Positions 1 to 6,119 of a stretch of 6,173 bases of DNA are shown here, piece by piece (the first letter of the stretch is position 1; each line of letters begins with the position of its first letter). The DNA comes from an uncultured bacterium (GTDB lineage: Bacteria > Bacteroidota > Bacteroidia > Bacteroidales > Muribaculaceae). The notes under the pieces were generated by a model. It saw nothing but the letters and a program-made list of their open reading frames with translations. It did no database searches and was not told the origin of the DNA. The position numbers and the translations under genes are program-made. The DNA lies in NCBI GenBank assembly GCA_946184715.1, contig CAMHGU010000139.1:1-6173 (forward strand), in the 5' to 3' direction.

Positions 1-1
1 C

Positions 2-52
2 GAGTATCTGGTGCCGGCGGCCGAGGAGGCTGAGGGCTCAGAGGCGGAGTAG
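2..52 (+). CDS. Possible C-terminal end of a plus-strand protein (partial)
   Basis: Read on the plus strand from base 2, sixteen sense codons precede a TAG stop at 50-52 and give the peptide EYLVPAAEEAEGSEAE. An acidic, Ala/Glu-rich tail of this kind is common at the end of cytoplasmic bacterial proteins, and the codons favour G or C at the third position as the genes here do. If real, the gene enters from the left and converges on the glycosyltransferase, the two 3' ends overlapping by 15 bp. The stretch is too short to identify a family, and an open frame of this length occurs easily by chance in GC-rich DNA, so this is only a candidate. Confidence 0.3.
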   Translation, partial: EYLVPAAEEAEGSEAE

Positions 53-991
53 GCGCAGGGCGGCGTTGAGGATGTGGGAACCGCCTTTGCCGCCGATGGC
101 GATGTAGCGATAAAGCAGGGCAAAGAGGGGGCGCAGGCGGCGCGGCAGATGTCGGAGTGTGGCTTCGTAGATCTCTTTCCCCACGCGGGCACCTTCTTTA
201 GTACATAGTCCGGCCACAACCAGCCGGCGATACTCCACGATTGAGAGGAGGCGGTTGCGGTCGGGGCGGCCGCTTCGGTCGATGTCGGCTCTCACCTTTT
301 CGATAGCGGCGAGCCAAGTGTCGGGTTTGTCGCTGACGCGGGTGCCGGTGATTGAAGTGGGGTGCGACGTGATGGTGACGAGAGGCTCCGTAGCGAGCGA
401 CATTACGCGCTCGGAGGCCAGGAGCAGACGGGTGCCGAGTTCCCAGTCGTTCCATCCCATGAGCTTCTCGTCCCAGGCGCCAACGGCTTCGATGAGTGAG
501 CGGCGCACAGCGTAGCACTGCGTGGAGAGGAAAGAGTGGTGGAGCTGGCAAGCGAGATAATGGGCTGTGACGGCTTTGCGCACGGTGGTGCTACCCGTGA
601 CGGCATCGACCACTCGCGAAGGCACGTGAATGATGTCGAGGCTATCGCCGTGGGTGTCGATTGCTTGGGCATAGCGCTCTATCAGCTCGGGGTGCATGGT
701 GTCGTCGGAGTCGAAGAAAATCACCCAGTCGGTGGCGGCGAAGCGCAGGCCGGCATTGCGGGCGGCGCAGGCGCCGTGGCGGCTCTCGCTGAGGAGGGTG
801 ACGCGCATTGATGGGTGAGAAGCGCAGCGCTCGGCAAAGGCTTGGAGCAACGCGGGGGTGGTGTCGGTCGAAGCGTTGTCCACGAGAATGAGGTCGAAAT
901 GAGCATACGTCTGCGCCAGCACGCTCTCGAGCGTCCGCCCGATGTGCTTCTCTCTGTTGTAGGCCGGTATAATAACTGTCAGACGTGTCAT
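38..991 (-). CDS. Glycosyltransferase family 2 (GT-A fold)
   Basis: A 317-residue inverting glycosyltransferase of family GT2, expected to move a sugar from a nucleotide-sugar donor to a glycan or lipid-linked acceptor at the inner face of the cytoplasmic membrane. The N-terminus reads TVIIPAYNREKHIGRTLESV (residues 5-24), the classic GT2 opening. LVDNAST places the nucleotide-binding Asp at D38. FFDSDD (residues 92-97) carries the metal-binding DXD motif at D94-S95-D96. WNDWELGTRLL (180-190) matches the ED-type region that supplies the catalytic base, probably D182 or E184. The GT-A domain fills about residues 1-225. The rest is a basic, helical tail with several Arg pairs and no clear membrane-spanning segment. 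ATG at 991 is chosen because the GT2 core begins four residues later. The gene follows pnp but lies beyond a likely terminator, and no TAnnTTTG promoter is visible before it. Sugar and acceptor cannot be told from sequence; no other polysaccharide gene is in view. Confidence 0.9.
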   Translation of the reverse strand: MTRLTVIIPAYNREKHIGRTLESVLAQTYAHFDLILVDNASTDTTPALLQAFAERCASHPSMRVTLLSESRHGACAARNAGLRFAATDWVIFFDSDDTMHPELIERYAQAIDTHGDSLDIIHVPSRVVDAVTGSTTVRKAVTAHYLACQLHHSFLSTQCYAVRRSLIEAVGAWDEKLMGWNDWELGTRLLLASERVMSLATEPLVTITSHPTSITGTRVSDKPDTWLAAIEKVRADIDRSGRPDRNRLLSIVEYRRLVVAGLCTKEGARVGKEIYEATLRHLPRRLRPLFALLYRYIAIGGKGGSHILNAALRLLRL

Positions 992-1001
992 TTCATAGTA
1001 T

Positions 1002-1030
1002 CAGCGGCGCGCGCTGTGCTCGGCGCCGAG
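1002..1030 (-). other. Two GC-rich palindromes just before the glycosyltransferase start
   Basis: CTCGGCGCCGAG at 1019-1030 is a perfect 12-bp palindrome. CAGCG at 1002-1006 pairs with CGCTG at 1012-1016 around a 5-nt GCGCG loop. They occupy most of the 50 nt between the pnp terminator hairpin and the glycosyltransferase ATG, the nearer one ending 10 nt from the start codon. In a leader RNA they could form short, strong hairpins that reduce ribosome access, or they could extend the terminator region. The palindromes are seen directly; any role is inferred. Confidence 0.4.
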
Positions 1031-1041
1031 GGGCATAAAGA

Positions 1042-1080
1042 GCAAGCGTCGCCACTATATATAATAGTAACGACGCTCGC
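1042..1080 (-). terminator. Probable pnp transcription terminator hairpin
   Basis: The arms 1042-1058 and 1064-1080 pair over 17 positions around a 5-nt loop, starting 30 nt after the pnp stop codon. Fourteen pairs are Watson-Crick. The other three (1044/1078, 1052/1070, 1053/1069) are A-C or C-A mismatches in plus-strand RNA but G-U wobbles in minus-strand RNA. The structure is therefore intact only in transcripts running in the pnp direction. The base after the hairpin on the minus strand is followed by TCTTTATG, only a weak U-run, so efficiency as an intrinsic terminator is uncertain; it might instead protect the pnp 3' end. Confidence 0.7.
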
Positions 1081-1110
1081 AGGCTTTTATTTCAGAGTAG
1101 GGTCGTAAAA

Positions 1111-3408
1111 TCAGTGGTTGTTGTTGCCACCGCCGTTTCGGCGCGGGCCGCGGTTGTTGCCGCCCTCGCGACGCTGACCGCCGTTGCCGTTGCTGTCGCG
1201 GCGCGGGCCGTGGCTGTTGCCGCCTTCGCGGCGCGGGCCGTGGCCGTTGCCACCTTCGCGACGCGGAGCGCGATGAGGCTCCTCGTAGCCTTCGGGCTTC
1301 TCTTGCAGAGCCTTGAGCGAGAGGCGGAACTTGCCGGTCTTCTTGTCGATCTCAATAAGCTTGACGGTGAGTTCATCGCCTTCGTGAATACCGCTCTCTT
1401 CCATGCTGCCGAGGCGATCCCACGAGATTTCCGAGATGTGGAGCAGGCCGTCGCGGCCGGGCATAAACTCAACGAAAGCGCCGAACTCGAGGATGCTCAC
1501 CACCTTACCGGTGTAGATCTGGCCCTCTTCAGGGACGGCGATAATCTCTTCGATGCGAGCCTTGGCGGCATCGAGCGCAGCCTTGTCGGCAGCGGCGATT
1601 TCGATGTGGCCCACGCCGTCGATTTCGTCGATGGTGATGATGGTGCCGGTGGCTTCCTGAATACCCTGGATAGTTTCACCGCCCTTACCGATGATGGCGC
1701 CGATAAACTCTTTATCGACAGTCATAGTGATGATGCGCGGCACGTGAGGCTTGTAGTCTTCGCGCGGCTCGGGAATGGTCTCGTTGATCTTGTTGAGGAT
1801 GTGGAGACGTCCGGCCTTGGCTTGCGCGAGGGCCTTCTCGAGGATTTCGTAGCTGAGGCCATCCACCTTGATATCCATCTGAGTGGCGGTGATACCGTCG
1901 GCCGTACCGGTCACTTTGAAGTCCATATCGCCGAGGTGGTCCTCATCGCCGAGGATATCGGTGAGGATAGCGTATTTGGGGCTGGTGGTGTCGTGGATCA
2001 GACCCATAGCCACGCCGGCCACGGGCTTCTTCATCTTCACACCTGCATCGAGGAGGGCGAGAGTGCCGCCACACACGGTGGCCATCGACGACGAGCCATT
2101 GGACTCGAGGATGTCGCTGACGATGCGGAGGGTGTAGGGGAAGTCGTCGGGGAGCATCGGCTTGAGGGCACGGTGGGCCAGGTTGCCGTGGCCTATCTCG
2201 CGGCGGCTGACGCTGCGCTGCGGGCGCGCCTCACCGGTGGAGAACGGCGGGAAGTTGTAGTGGAGCAGGAAGCGGTCCTTGCCTTGCTCGAGGGCGTTGT
2301 CGATAATCTTCTCATCGAGCTTGGTGCCGAGGGTTACGGTGACGAGGGCCTGAGTCTCGCCACGGGTGAACACGGCGGCGCCGTGAGGCCCGGGCAGATA
2401 GTCGGTCTCGCACCAGATGGGGCGAATCTCGTCGGTCTTACGGCCGTCGAGGCGGATACCTTCGTCGAGGACGCAGCGGCGCATTGCCTCTTTCTCCACG
2501 TCGTGGTAGTAGCGGCGGGCGAGCGGCTCTTTCTCTTCGCGCTCCTCTTCGGGGATAGTCTCGATAAACTCATCGACGATAGCAGCGAAGCTGTCGGCGC
2601 GCCAGTGCTTATCGGCGCTGCCGGTCTTGGCGATGGCGTAGGCCTTGTCGTAGCATTCGGCCCACACACGCTTGCGGAGCTCTTCGTCGTTGGTCTCGTG
2701 GCAGTATTCGCGCTTCACTGTGGAGCCAACCTCTTCGGCGAGCTCTTTCTGGGCGAGGCACTGCACCTTGATGGCTTCGTGGGCCACCTTGAGGGCTTCG
2801 AGAAGCTCGGCTTCGCTCACCTCTTTCATCTCGCCCTCGACCATCATAATGTTCTCGTAGGTAGCGCCTACCATCAGGTCCATATCGGCCTCTTTGAGCT
2901 GGTCAAAGGTGGGGTTGATGACCCACTCACCGGCCACGCGAGCTACGCGCACCTCCGAGATGGGGCCATTGAACGGCACGTCGCTCACCGCCAGGGCAGC
3001 CGAAGCAGCGAGGCCGGCAAGAGCGTCGGGCATATCCACGTTGTCCGACGAATAGAGGGTGACGTTGACAAACGTCTCAGCGTGATAATTGTCAGGGAAC
3101 AACGGGCGGAGTACACGGTCCACAAGGCGGGCAGTCAATATCTCATAATCGGAGGGACGAGCCTCGCGGCGGGTGAAGCCGCCGGGGAAGCGTCCGGCCG
3201 ACGAAAATTTCTCTTTGTACTCAACTGTAAGGGGCATAAAATCAACCCCTTCGCCGGCCTCCTGGGCCGACACAACTGTGGCGAGCAGCATAGTCTTACC
3301 CATGCGAAGCTCAACGGCGCCATCGGCTTGCTTTGCGAGTTTGCCCGTCTCGATGGTGATTTCACGTCCGTCGGGCAGCGCGATGGTCTTCTTAATCGGT
3401 TTCAACAT
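1111..3408 (-). CDS. pnp: Polynucleotide phosphorylase (PNPase)
   Basis: PNPase is a trimeric 3'-to-5' exoribonuclease that uses phosphate to release nucleoside diphosphates during mRNA decay in the cytoplasm. From ATG 3408 the protein has 765 residues, somewhat longer than the roughly 700 of E. coli. Domains in order: first RNase PH core (about 4-145, with FSSAGRFPGG at 68-77 and RLVDRVLRPLFP at 94-105); the helical linker (about 150-310); second, catalytic RNase PH core (about 315-545, with RREIGHGNLAHRAL, SNGSSSMA at 436-443 and GDEDHLGDMDFK); KH domain (about 557-620, GKGG at 574-577); S1 domain (about 629-701). D490, D496 and K498 correspond to E. coli D486, D492 and K494, so the enzyme should be active. 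Residues 715-765 form a five-copy Arg/Gly/Asn repeat. An upstream in-frame TTG at 3444 is rejected as start because it lies in the -7 box. The gene has its own promoter and a terminator hairpin. Confidence 0.98.
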   Translation of the reverse strand: MLKPIKKTIALPDGREITIETGKLAKQADGAVELRMGKTMLLATVVSAQEAGEGVDFMPLTVEYKEKFSSAGRFPGGFTRREARPSDYEILTARLVDRVLRPLFPDNYHAETFVNVTLYSSDNVDMPDALAGLAASAALAVSDVPFNGPISEVRVARVAGEWVINPTFDQLKEADMDLMVGATYENIMMVEGEMKEVSEAELLEALKVAHEAIKVQCLAQKELAEEVGSTVKREYCHETNDEELRKRVWAECYDKAYAIAKTGSADKHWRADSFAAIVDEFIETIPEEEREEKEPLARRYYHDVEKEAMRRCVLDEGIRLDGRKTDEIRPIWCETDYLPGPHGAAVFTRGETQALVTVTLGTKLDEKIIDNALEQGKDRFLLHYNFPPFSTGEARPQRSVSRREIGHGNLAHRALKPMLPDDFPYTLRIVSDILESNGSSSMATVCGGTLALLDAGVKMKKPVAGVAMGLIHDTTSPKYAILTDILGDEDHLGDMDFKVTGTADGITATQMDIKVDGLSYEILEKALAQAKAGRLHILNKINETIPEPREDYKPHVPRIITMTVDKEFIGAIIGKGGETIQGIQEATGTIITIDEIDGVGHIEIAAADKAALDAAKARIEEIIAVPEEGQIYTGKVVSILEFGAFVEFMPGRDGLLHISEISWDRLGSMEESGIHEGDELTVKLIEIDKKTGKFRLSLKALQEKPEGYEEPHRAPRREGGNGHGPRREGGNSHGPRRDSNGNGGQRREGGNNRGPRRNGGGNNNH
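1114..1266 (-). repeat. Five-copy 30-bp repeat encoding the PNPase Arg/Gly/Asn tail
   Basis: The last 51 codons of pnp fall into five units of 30 bp (the last is 33 bp). They encode PRREGGNGHG, PRREGGNSHG, PRRDSNGNGG, QRREGGNNRG and PRRNGGGNNNH. The first two units (1237-1266 and 1207-1236) differ at only 3 of 30 bases, which points to fairly recent duplication by slippage or recombination. Each unit has an Arg pair followed by Gly/Asn, so the tail is basic, probably disordered, and likely to touch RNA in addition to the KH and S1 domains. The repeat is seen directly; the RNA-binding role is inferred. Confidence 0.9.
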
Positions 3409-3441
3409 ATCTTTAATTTCTTTCCTTTTTTTAATCGAGCG

Positions 3442-3449
3442 CAAAGTTA
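3442..3449 (-). promoter_or_regulatory. -7 box of the pnp promoter (TAACTTTG)
   Basis: Minus-strand TAACTTTG matches the Bacteroidota primary sigma-factor -7 consensus TAnnTTTG and sits 33 nt before the pnp ATG, giving an A-rich leader of about 30 nt. The same ten bases, TAACTTTGCG, precede parE. No good -33 TTTG is present: the nearest resemblance is TTGTG at 3474-3478, with a spacing slightly longer than usual. The short leader has no room for a long regulatory hairpin like that of E. coli pnp. Confidence 0.65.
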
Positions 3450-3505
3450 CTGAAAAAAAGCTACTTCACCGCCACAATCGACAAATATTTCGCAAAGCGG
3501 GGGTG

Positions 3506-3538
3506 AAATAGTAGCTATAGAGGCTATAGTAACTATAG
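3506..3538. repeat. CTATAG tandem repeat, 9-bp period, after coaD
   Basis: CTATAG occurs at 3515-3520, 3524-3529 and 3533-3538, exactly 9 bp apart, with a degenerate fourth unit (AAATAG) at 3506-3511. CTATAG is self-complementary, so neighbouring units can fold into 6-bp stems with 3-nt loops. On the minus strand the middle pair extends past a 2x2 internal loop by five more pairs and is followed by TTT. It starts 15 nt after the coaD stop, so it may act as a weak AT-rich terminator for parE-coaD. It could equally be a binding site array or a neutral microsatellite. Confidence 0.6.
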
Positions 3539-3553
3539 GGGGTGATAGGTGAA

Positions 3554-4012
3554 TCAGAGGGCGAGGGCGGGCGGGACCATCGCTTGGGCTGCGGGGCGGT
3601 TGCCGTGGTGCAGGAGGTCGCGCACGATGCTGCTGCTGATGTGGCTATGCTCGGGGAGGGAGTAGAGAAGAATGGTCTCGATGCCGTCGAGGTGTCGGTT
3701 GACGAGGGCGAGGGTGCGCTCGTATTCGAAGTCGGCCACGGAGCGGACGCCGCGCACGATGAATCGAGCGCCCGCCTTGCGAGCGGCATCGACGGTAAGG
3801 CCGTCGTAGCTTATCACCTCCACCCGCGGCTCATCGGCGTAAAGGTCGGCAATCTGCTTGAGGCGCTCCTCGGCGCTGTAGAGGCTCCGCTTGCTGTCGT
3901 TGATGCCGATGGCGATGACAATGCGGTCGAAAATCGCCAGGGCGCGCGCCACGATGTCGGCGTGGCCTAAGGTGAAGGGGTCGAAGCTCCCGGGGAATAT
4001 GGCTGCTGGCAT
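3554..4012 (-). CDS. coaD: Phosphopantetheine adenylyltransferase (PPAT)
   Basis: This cytoplasmic enzyme catalyses the penultimate step of coenzyme A synthesis, joining ATP and 4'-phosphopantetheine to give dephospho-CoA and pyrophosphate. The 152-residue length is near the bacterial norm of about 160. It is a nucleotidyltransferase with a Rossmann-like fold. The N-terminal GSFDPFTLGH (residues 8-17) contains the TxGH nucleotide-binding motif with H17. K41 in NDSKRS matches the conserved substrate-binding Lys of E. coli CoaD. FIVRGVRSVADFEYE (84-98) is a PPAT signature, and ISSSIVRDL (125-133) matches the ISSS(L/V)VKE motif near the C-terminus. ATG 4012 leaves the usual short lead-in to the first beta strand. 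The 27-nt gap from parE has no terminator or promoter, so co-transcription with parE is likely. No Shine-Dalgarno is seen, as usual for Bacteroidota. The last 15 residues, rich in Ala and Pro, are less conserved. Confidence 0.97.
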   Translation of the reverse strand: MPAAIFPGSFDPFTLGHADIVARALAIFDRIVIAIGINDSKRSLYSAEERLKQIADLYADEPRVEVISYDGLTVDAARKAGARFIVRGVRSVADFEYERTLALVNRHLDGIETILLYSLPEHSHISSSIVRDLLHHGNRPAAQAMVPPALAL

Positions 4013-4039
4013 TGCTGTTGAGGGTGTTAAGGTGGCGGT

Positions 4040-5971
4040 TTACACTTCGGCGATGTCGCTGTCGTCTTCCACCACGAGATTGTTGATGATAAACTCTTGC
4101 CGCTCCATCGTGTTCTTGCCCATATAGAAACCGAGCATATCGGTTACGGCGTCGTCCTTCTTGAGGTTGACGCGGTCGAGGCGCATATCGGGGCCTATAA
4201 ACTCGCGGAACTCGTCGGGCGAGATTTCGCCGAGGCCTTTGAATCGTGTAATCTCGGCGTTGTCGCCGAGCTTGTTGATGGCGGCGATGCGCTCCTCGTC
4301 GGTGTAGCAGTAGTATTTCTCGATGGGCTGCGACTTAGCGCCTTTGCCACGCTGTCGCTTGGCCTCTTTCTTGTTCTGGACGCGGAAGAGGGGCGTCTGG
4401 AGGATATATACGTGTCCTTTCTTGATGAGGTCGGGGAAGAACTGCAGGAGGAATGTGACCATCAGCAGGCGGATGTGCATCCCGTCCACGTCGGCATCGG
4501 TGGCGATAATCACCTTGTTGTAACGCAGGCCGTCGAGACCCTCTTCAATGTTGAGGGCGGCTTGCAGGAGGTTGAACTCTTCGTTTTCGTACACCACCTT
4601 TTGGGTCTTGCCGTAGGTGTTGAGCGGCTTGCCACGGAGTGAGAATACGGCCTGAGTGTCGACGTTGCGCACCTTGGTGATGGAGCCGGAGGCCGAGTCG
4701 CCCTCGGTGATGAATATGGAGGTCTGGTCGCGGAGGTCGCCCTTGGCGTCGTTAAGGTGGAAACGGCAGTCACGGAGCTTGCGGTTGTGGAGGGCTACCT
4801 TCTTGGCGCGCTCGCGGGCTTGCTTAGTAACTCCGGCTATCGCCTTTCGCTCCTTCTCCGAGTCGACAATCTTCTTAAGCATCACCTCGGTGAGGTTGGG
4901 CTCGCGGTGGAGGAAGTTGTCGAGTTCCTTCTTGATGAAGTCGTTGACGAATTTATACACCGTGGGGGCACCCGGCTCGTTGCTGATATTGGAGCTGCCG
5001 AGCTTGGTCTTGGTCTGCGACTCGAAGATAGGCTCGGAGATGCCGATGCTGATAGCGGCCACCATACCGTTGCGGATGTCGCTGTACTCGAAGTTGCGGC
5101 CGAAAAACTCCTTGATGGTGCGCGACACGGCCTCGCGGAAGGCGCTCTGATGGGTGCCGCCCTGGGGCGTGTGCTGCCCGTTGACAAAGGAGTAGAACTC
5201 CTCACCGTACTGGGCGGCGTGGGTGATTACGACCTCGATGTCCTGCCCCGTGAGGTGAATGATGGGATAGAGCGGCTCGGTGGTCATATAATCCTTGAGG
5301 AGGTCGCAGAGGCCATTCTTGGAGTGGAATTTGCGGCCATTGAAGGAGATAGTAAGGCCGGTGTGCAGGTAGGAGTAGTTCTTCACCATCGTCTCCACGA
5401 AGTCCTCGTGGTAGCTATAGCCGCGGAAGATTTCGCCGTCGGGCTCAAATTGCACGAGGGTGCCATTAGGCTCGTCGGTGGGGACAATGCCGCTCTGCTC
5501 CACGAGCTCGCCCTGGCGGAAGGAGGCCGAGATGGTCTGCCCGTCGCGGAACGACTGGATGTAGAACGAAGCCGAGAGCGCGTTGGTGGCTTTGATACCC
5601 ACGCCATTAAGGCCTACCGACATCTTGTAGTTCTTGGTGTCGTACTTGGCGCCGGTATTGATTTTGGAAGCCGCGTCGATAAGCGAAGCCAGAGGGATGC
5701 CGCGGCCGTAGTCGCGCACCGACACCGCGTGGTCGCTCACCTCGATGTCGATCTGCTTGCCGTAGCCCTGATTGTGCTCGTCGATAGAGTTGTCGAGCAC
5801 CTCTTTGAAGATGACGTAGATGCCGTCGTCGGGCTGCTCGCCGTTGCCGAGCTTGCCAATGTACATACCCGGGCGCAGGCGAATGTGCTCGCGCCAGTCG
5901 AGAGTTCGTAGCTCGTTGTAGCCGCCATTGTCGGGCAGCTGCTCATATTCTAATTCCTGCTCGTTAGCCAT
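4040..5971 (-). CDS. parE: DNA topoisomerase IV subunit B
   Basis: This is the ATPase subunit of a type IIA topoisomerase that, with ParC, unlinks daughter chromosomes after replication; 643 residues is usual for the Bacteroidota form. The GHKL ATPase domain comes first. KEVLDNSIDE holds the catalytic E57 and Mg-binding N61, DYGRGIP (87-93) binds the nucleotide, and GLNGVGIKATNALS (120-133) is the ATP lid. The transducer domain follows, with Q319-T320-K321 as the QTK loop. In the TOPRIM domain, ITEGDSASGS gives E423, DADVDG gives D492, D494 and D496, and FKGLGE (577-582) is conserved. GyrB is the main alternative. ParE is preferred because of the short TOPRIM region without a GyrB insertion and the C-terminal GFYMGKNTMERQEFIINNL; confidence in ParE over GyrB is about 0.9. 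ATG 5971 is chosen over an in-frame TTG at 6010 because that TTG lies in the -7 box. parC is not in the window. The gene appears to lead an operon with coaD. Confidence 0.96.
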   Translation of the reverse strand: MANEQELEYEQLPDNGGYNELRTLDWREHIRLRPGMYIGKLGNGEQPDDGIYVIFKEVLDNSIDEHNQGYGKQIDIEVSDHAVSVRDYGRGIPLASLIDAASKINTGAKYDTKNYKMSVGLNGVGIKATNALSASFYIQSFRDGQTISASFRQGELVEQSGIVPTDEPNGTLVQFEPDGEIFRGYSYHEDFVETMVKNYSYLHTGLTISFNGRKFHSKNGLCDLLKDYMTTEPLYPIIHLTGQDIEVVITHAAQYGEEFYSFVNGQHTPQGGTHQSAFREAVSRTIKEFFGRNFEYSDIRNGMVAAISIGISEPIFESQTKTKLGSSNISNEPGAPTVYKFVNDFIKKELDNFLHREPNLTEVMLKKIVDSEKERKAIAGVTKQARERAKKVALHNRKLRDCRFHLNDAKGDLRDQTSIFITEGDSASGSITKVRNVDTQAVFSLRGKPLNTYGKTQKVVYENEEFNLLQAALNIEEGLDGLRYNKVIIATDADVDGMHIRLLMVTFLLQFFPDLIKKGHVYILQTPLFRVQNKKEAKRQRGKGAKSQPIEKYYCYTDEERIAAINKLGDNAEITRFKGLGEISPDEFREFIGPDMRLDRVNLKKDDAVTDMLGFYMGKNTMERQEFIINNLVVEDDSDIAEV

Positions 5972-6007
5972 AGAGGATGGTAAAGTGGGGTTATCATTCA
6001 ATTCTCG

Positions 6008-6015
6008 CAAAGTTA
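6008..6015 (-). promoter_or_regulatory. -7 box of the parE-coaD promoter (TAACTTTG)
   Basis: Minus-strand TAACTTTG fits the Bacteroidota -7 consensus TAnnTTTG and lies 36 nt before the parE ATG, a spacing like that of the pnp box (33 nt). Both boxes are followed by CG. No TTTG-like -33 element is found at the usual 19-21 nt upstream, so the call rests on the -7 match and its position. Confidence 0.6.
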
Positions 6016-6048
6016 CGAAAAATTTCTCACATTCGCGCTATCGGCTCT

Positions 6049-6119
6049 TCGGCCGCAGCTTTCGGGCACCTATCTAACCGCTTAGCGGCTATGCTCCTTC
6101 GCGGCCTTGAAGCGGCCGA
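6049..6119. repeat. Palindrome cluster upstream of parE
   Basis: This gene-free stretch holds nested inverted repeats. TCGGCCGC (6049-6056) pairs with GCGGCCGA (6112-6119) over 8 bp. Inside it, 6076-6081 and 6085-6090 form a 6-bp stem around TTA, including one G-U pair on the minus strand. CGGCC (6102-6106) can also pair with GGCCG (6114-6118), which competes with the outer stem. It lies upstream of the parE -7 box, so it would not be in that transcript. It could be the terminator region of a gene beyond the right edge, or a dispersed intergenic repeat. Beyond it, to 6173, I see only AT-rich sequence with no convincing gene. Confidence 0.4.

Noticed and set aside
1114..1266. The 30-bp repeats as a CRISPR array
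   Set aside because: The units are contiguous without spacers and are in frame with the pnp coding sequence, encoding a 10-residue protein repeat.
3409..3444. N-terminal extension of PNPase from a TTG at 3444
   Set aside because: The TTG is part of the -7 box, so the codon would precede the transcript, and PNPase proteins normally begin close to the first RNase PH strand, as with ATG 3408.
1114..3453. A 779-codon open frame on the plus strand covering all of pnp
   Set aside because: It is the antisense shadow of a clearly conserved gene. Its product is a low-complexity Ala/Val/Leu-rich sequence with no recognisable domain, and GC-rich codon use in pnp removes stops from the opposite strand.
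4757..5911. A 384-codon plus-strand open frame opposite parE
   Set aside because: It is antisense to well-conserved ATPase and transducer domains, with no domain of its own.
5972..6010. N-terminal extension of ParE from a TTG at 6010
   Set aside because: The same reasoning applies: the TTG lies in TAACTTTG, and ATG 5971 gives an ordinary ParE N-terminus.
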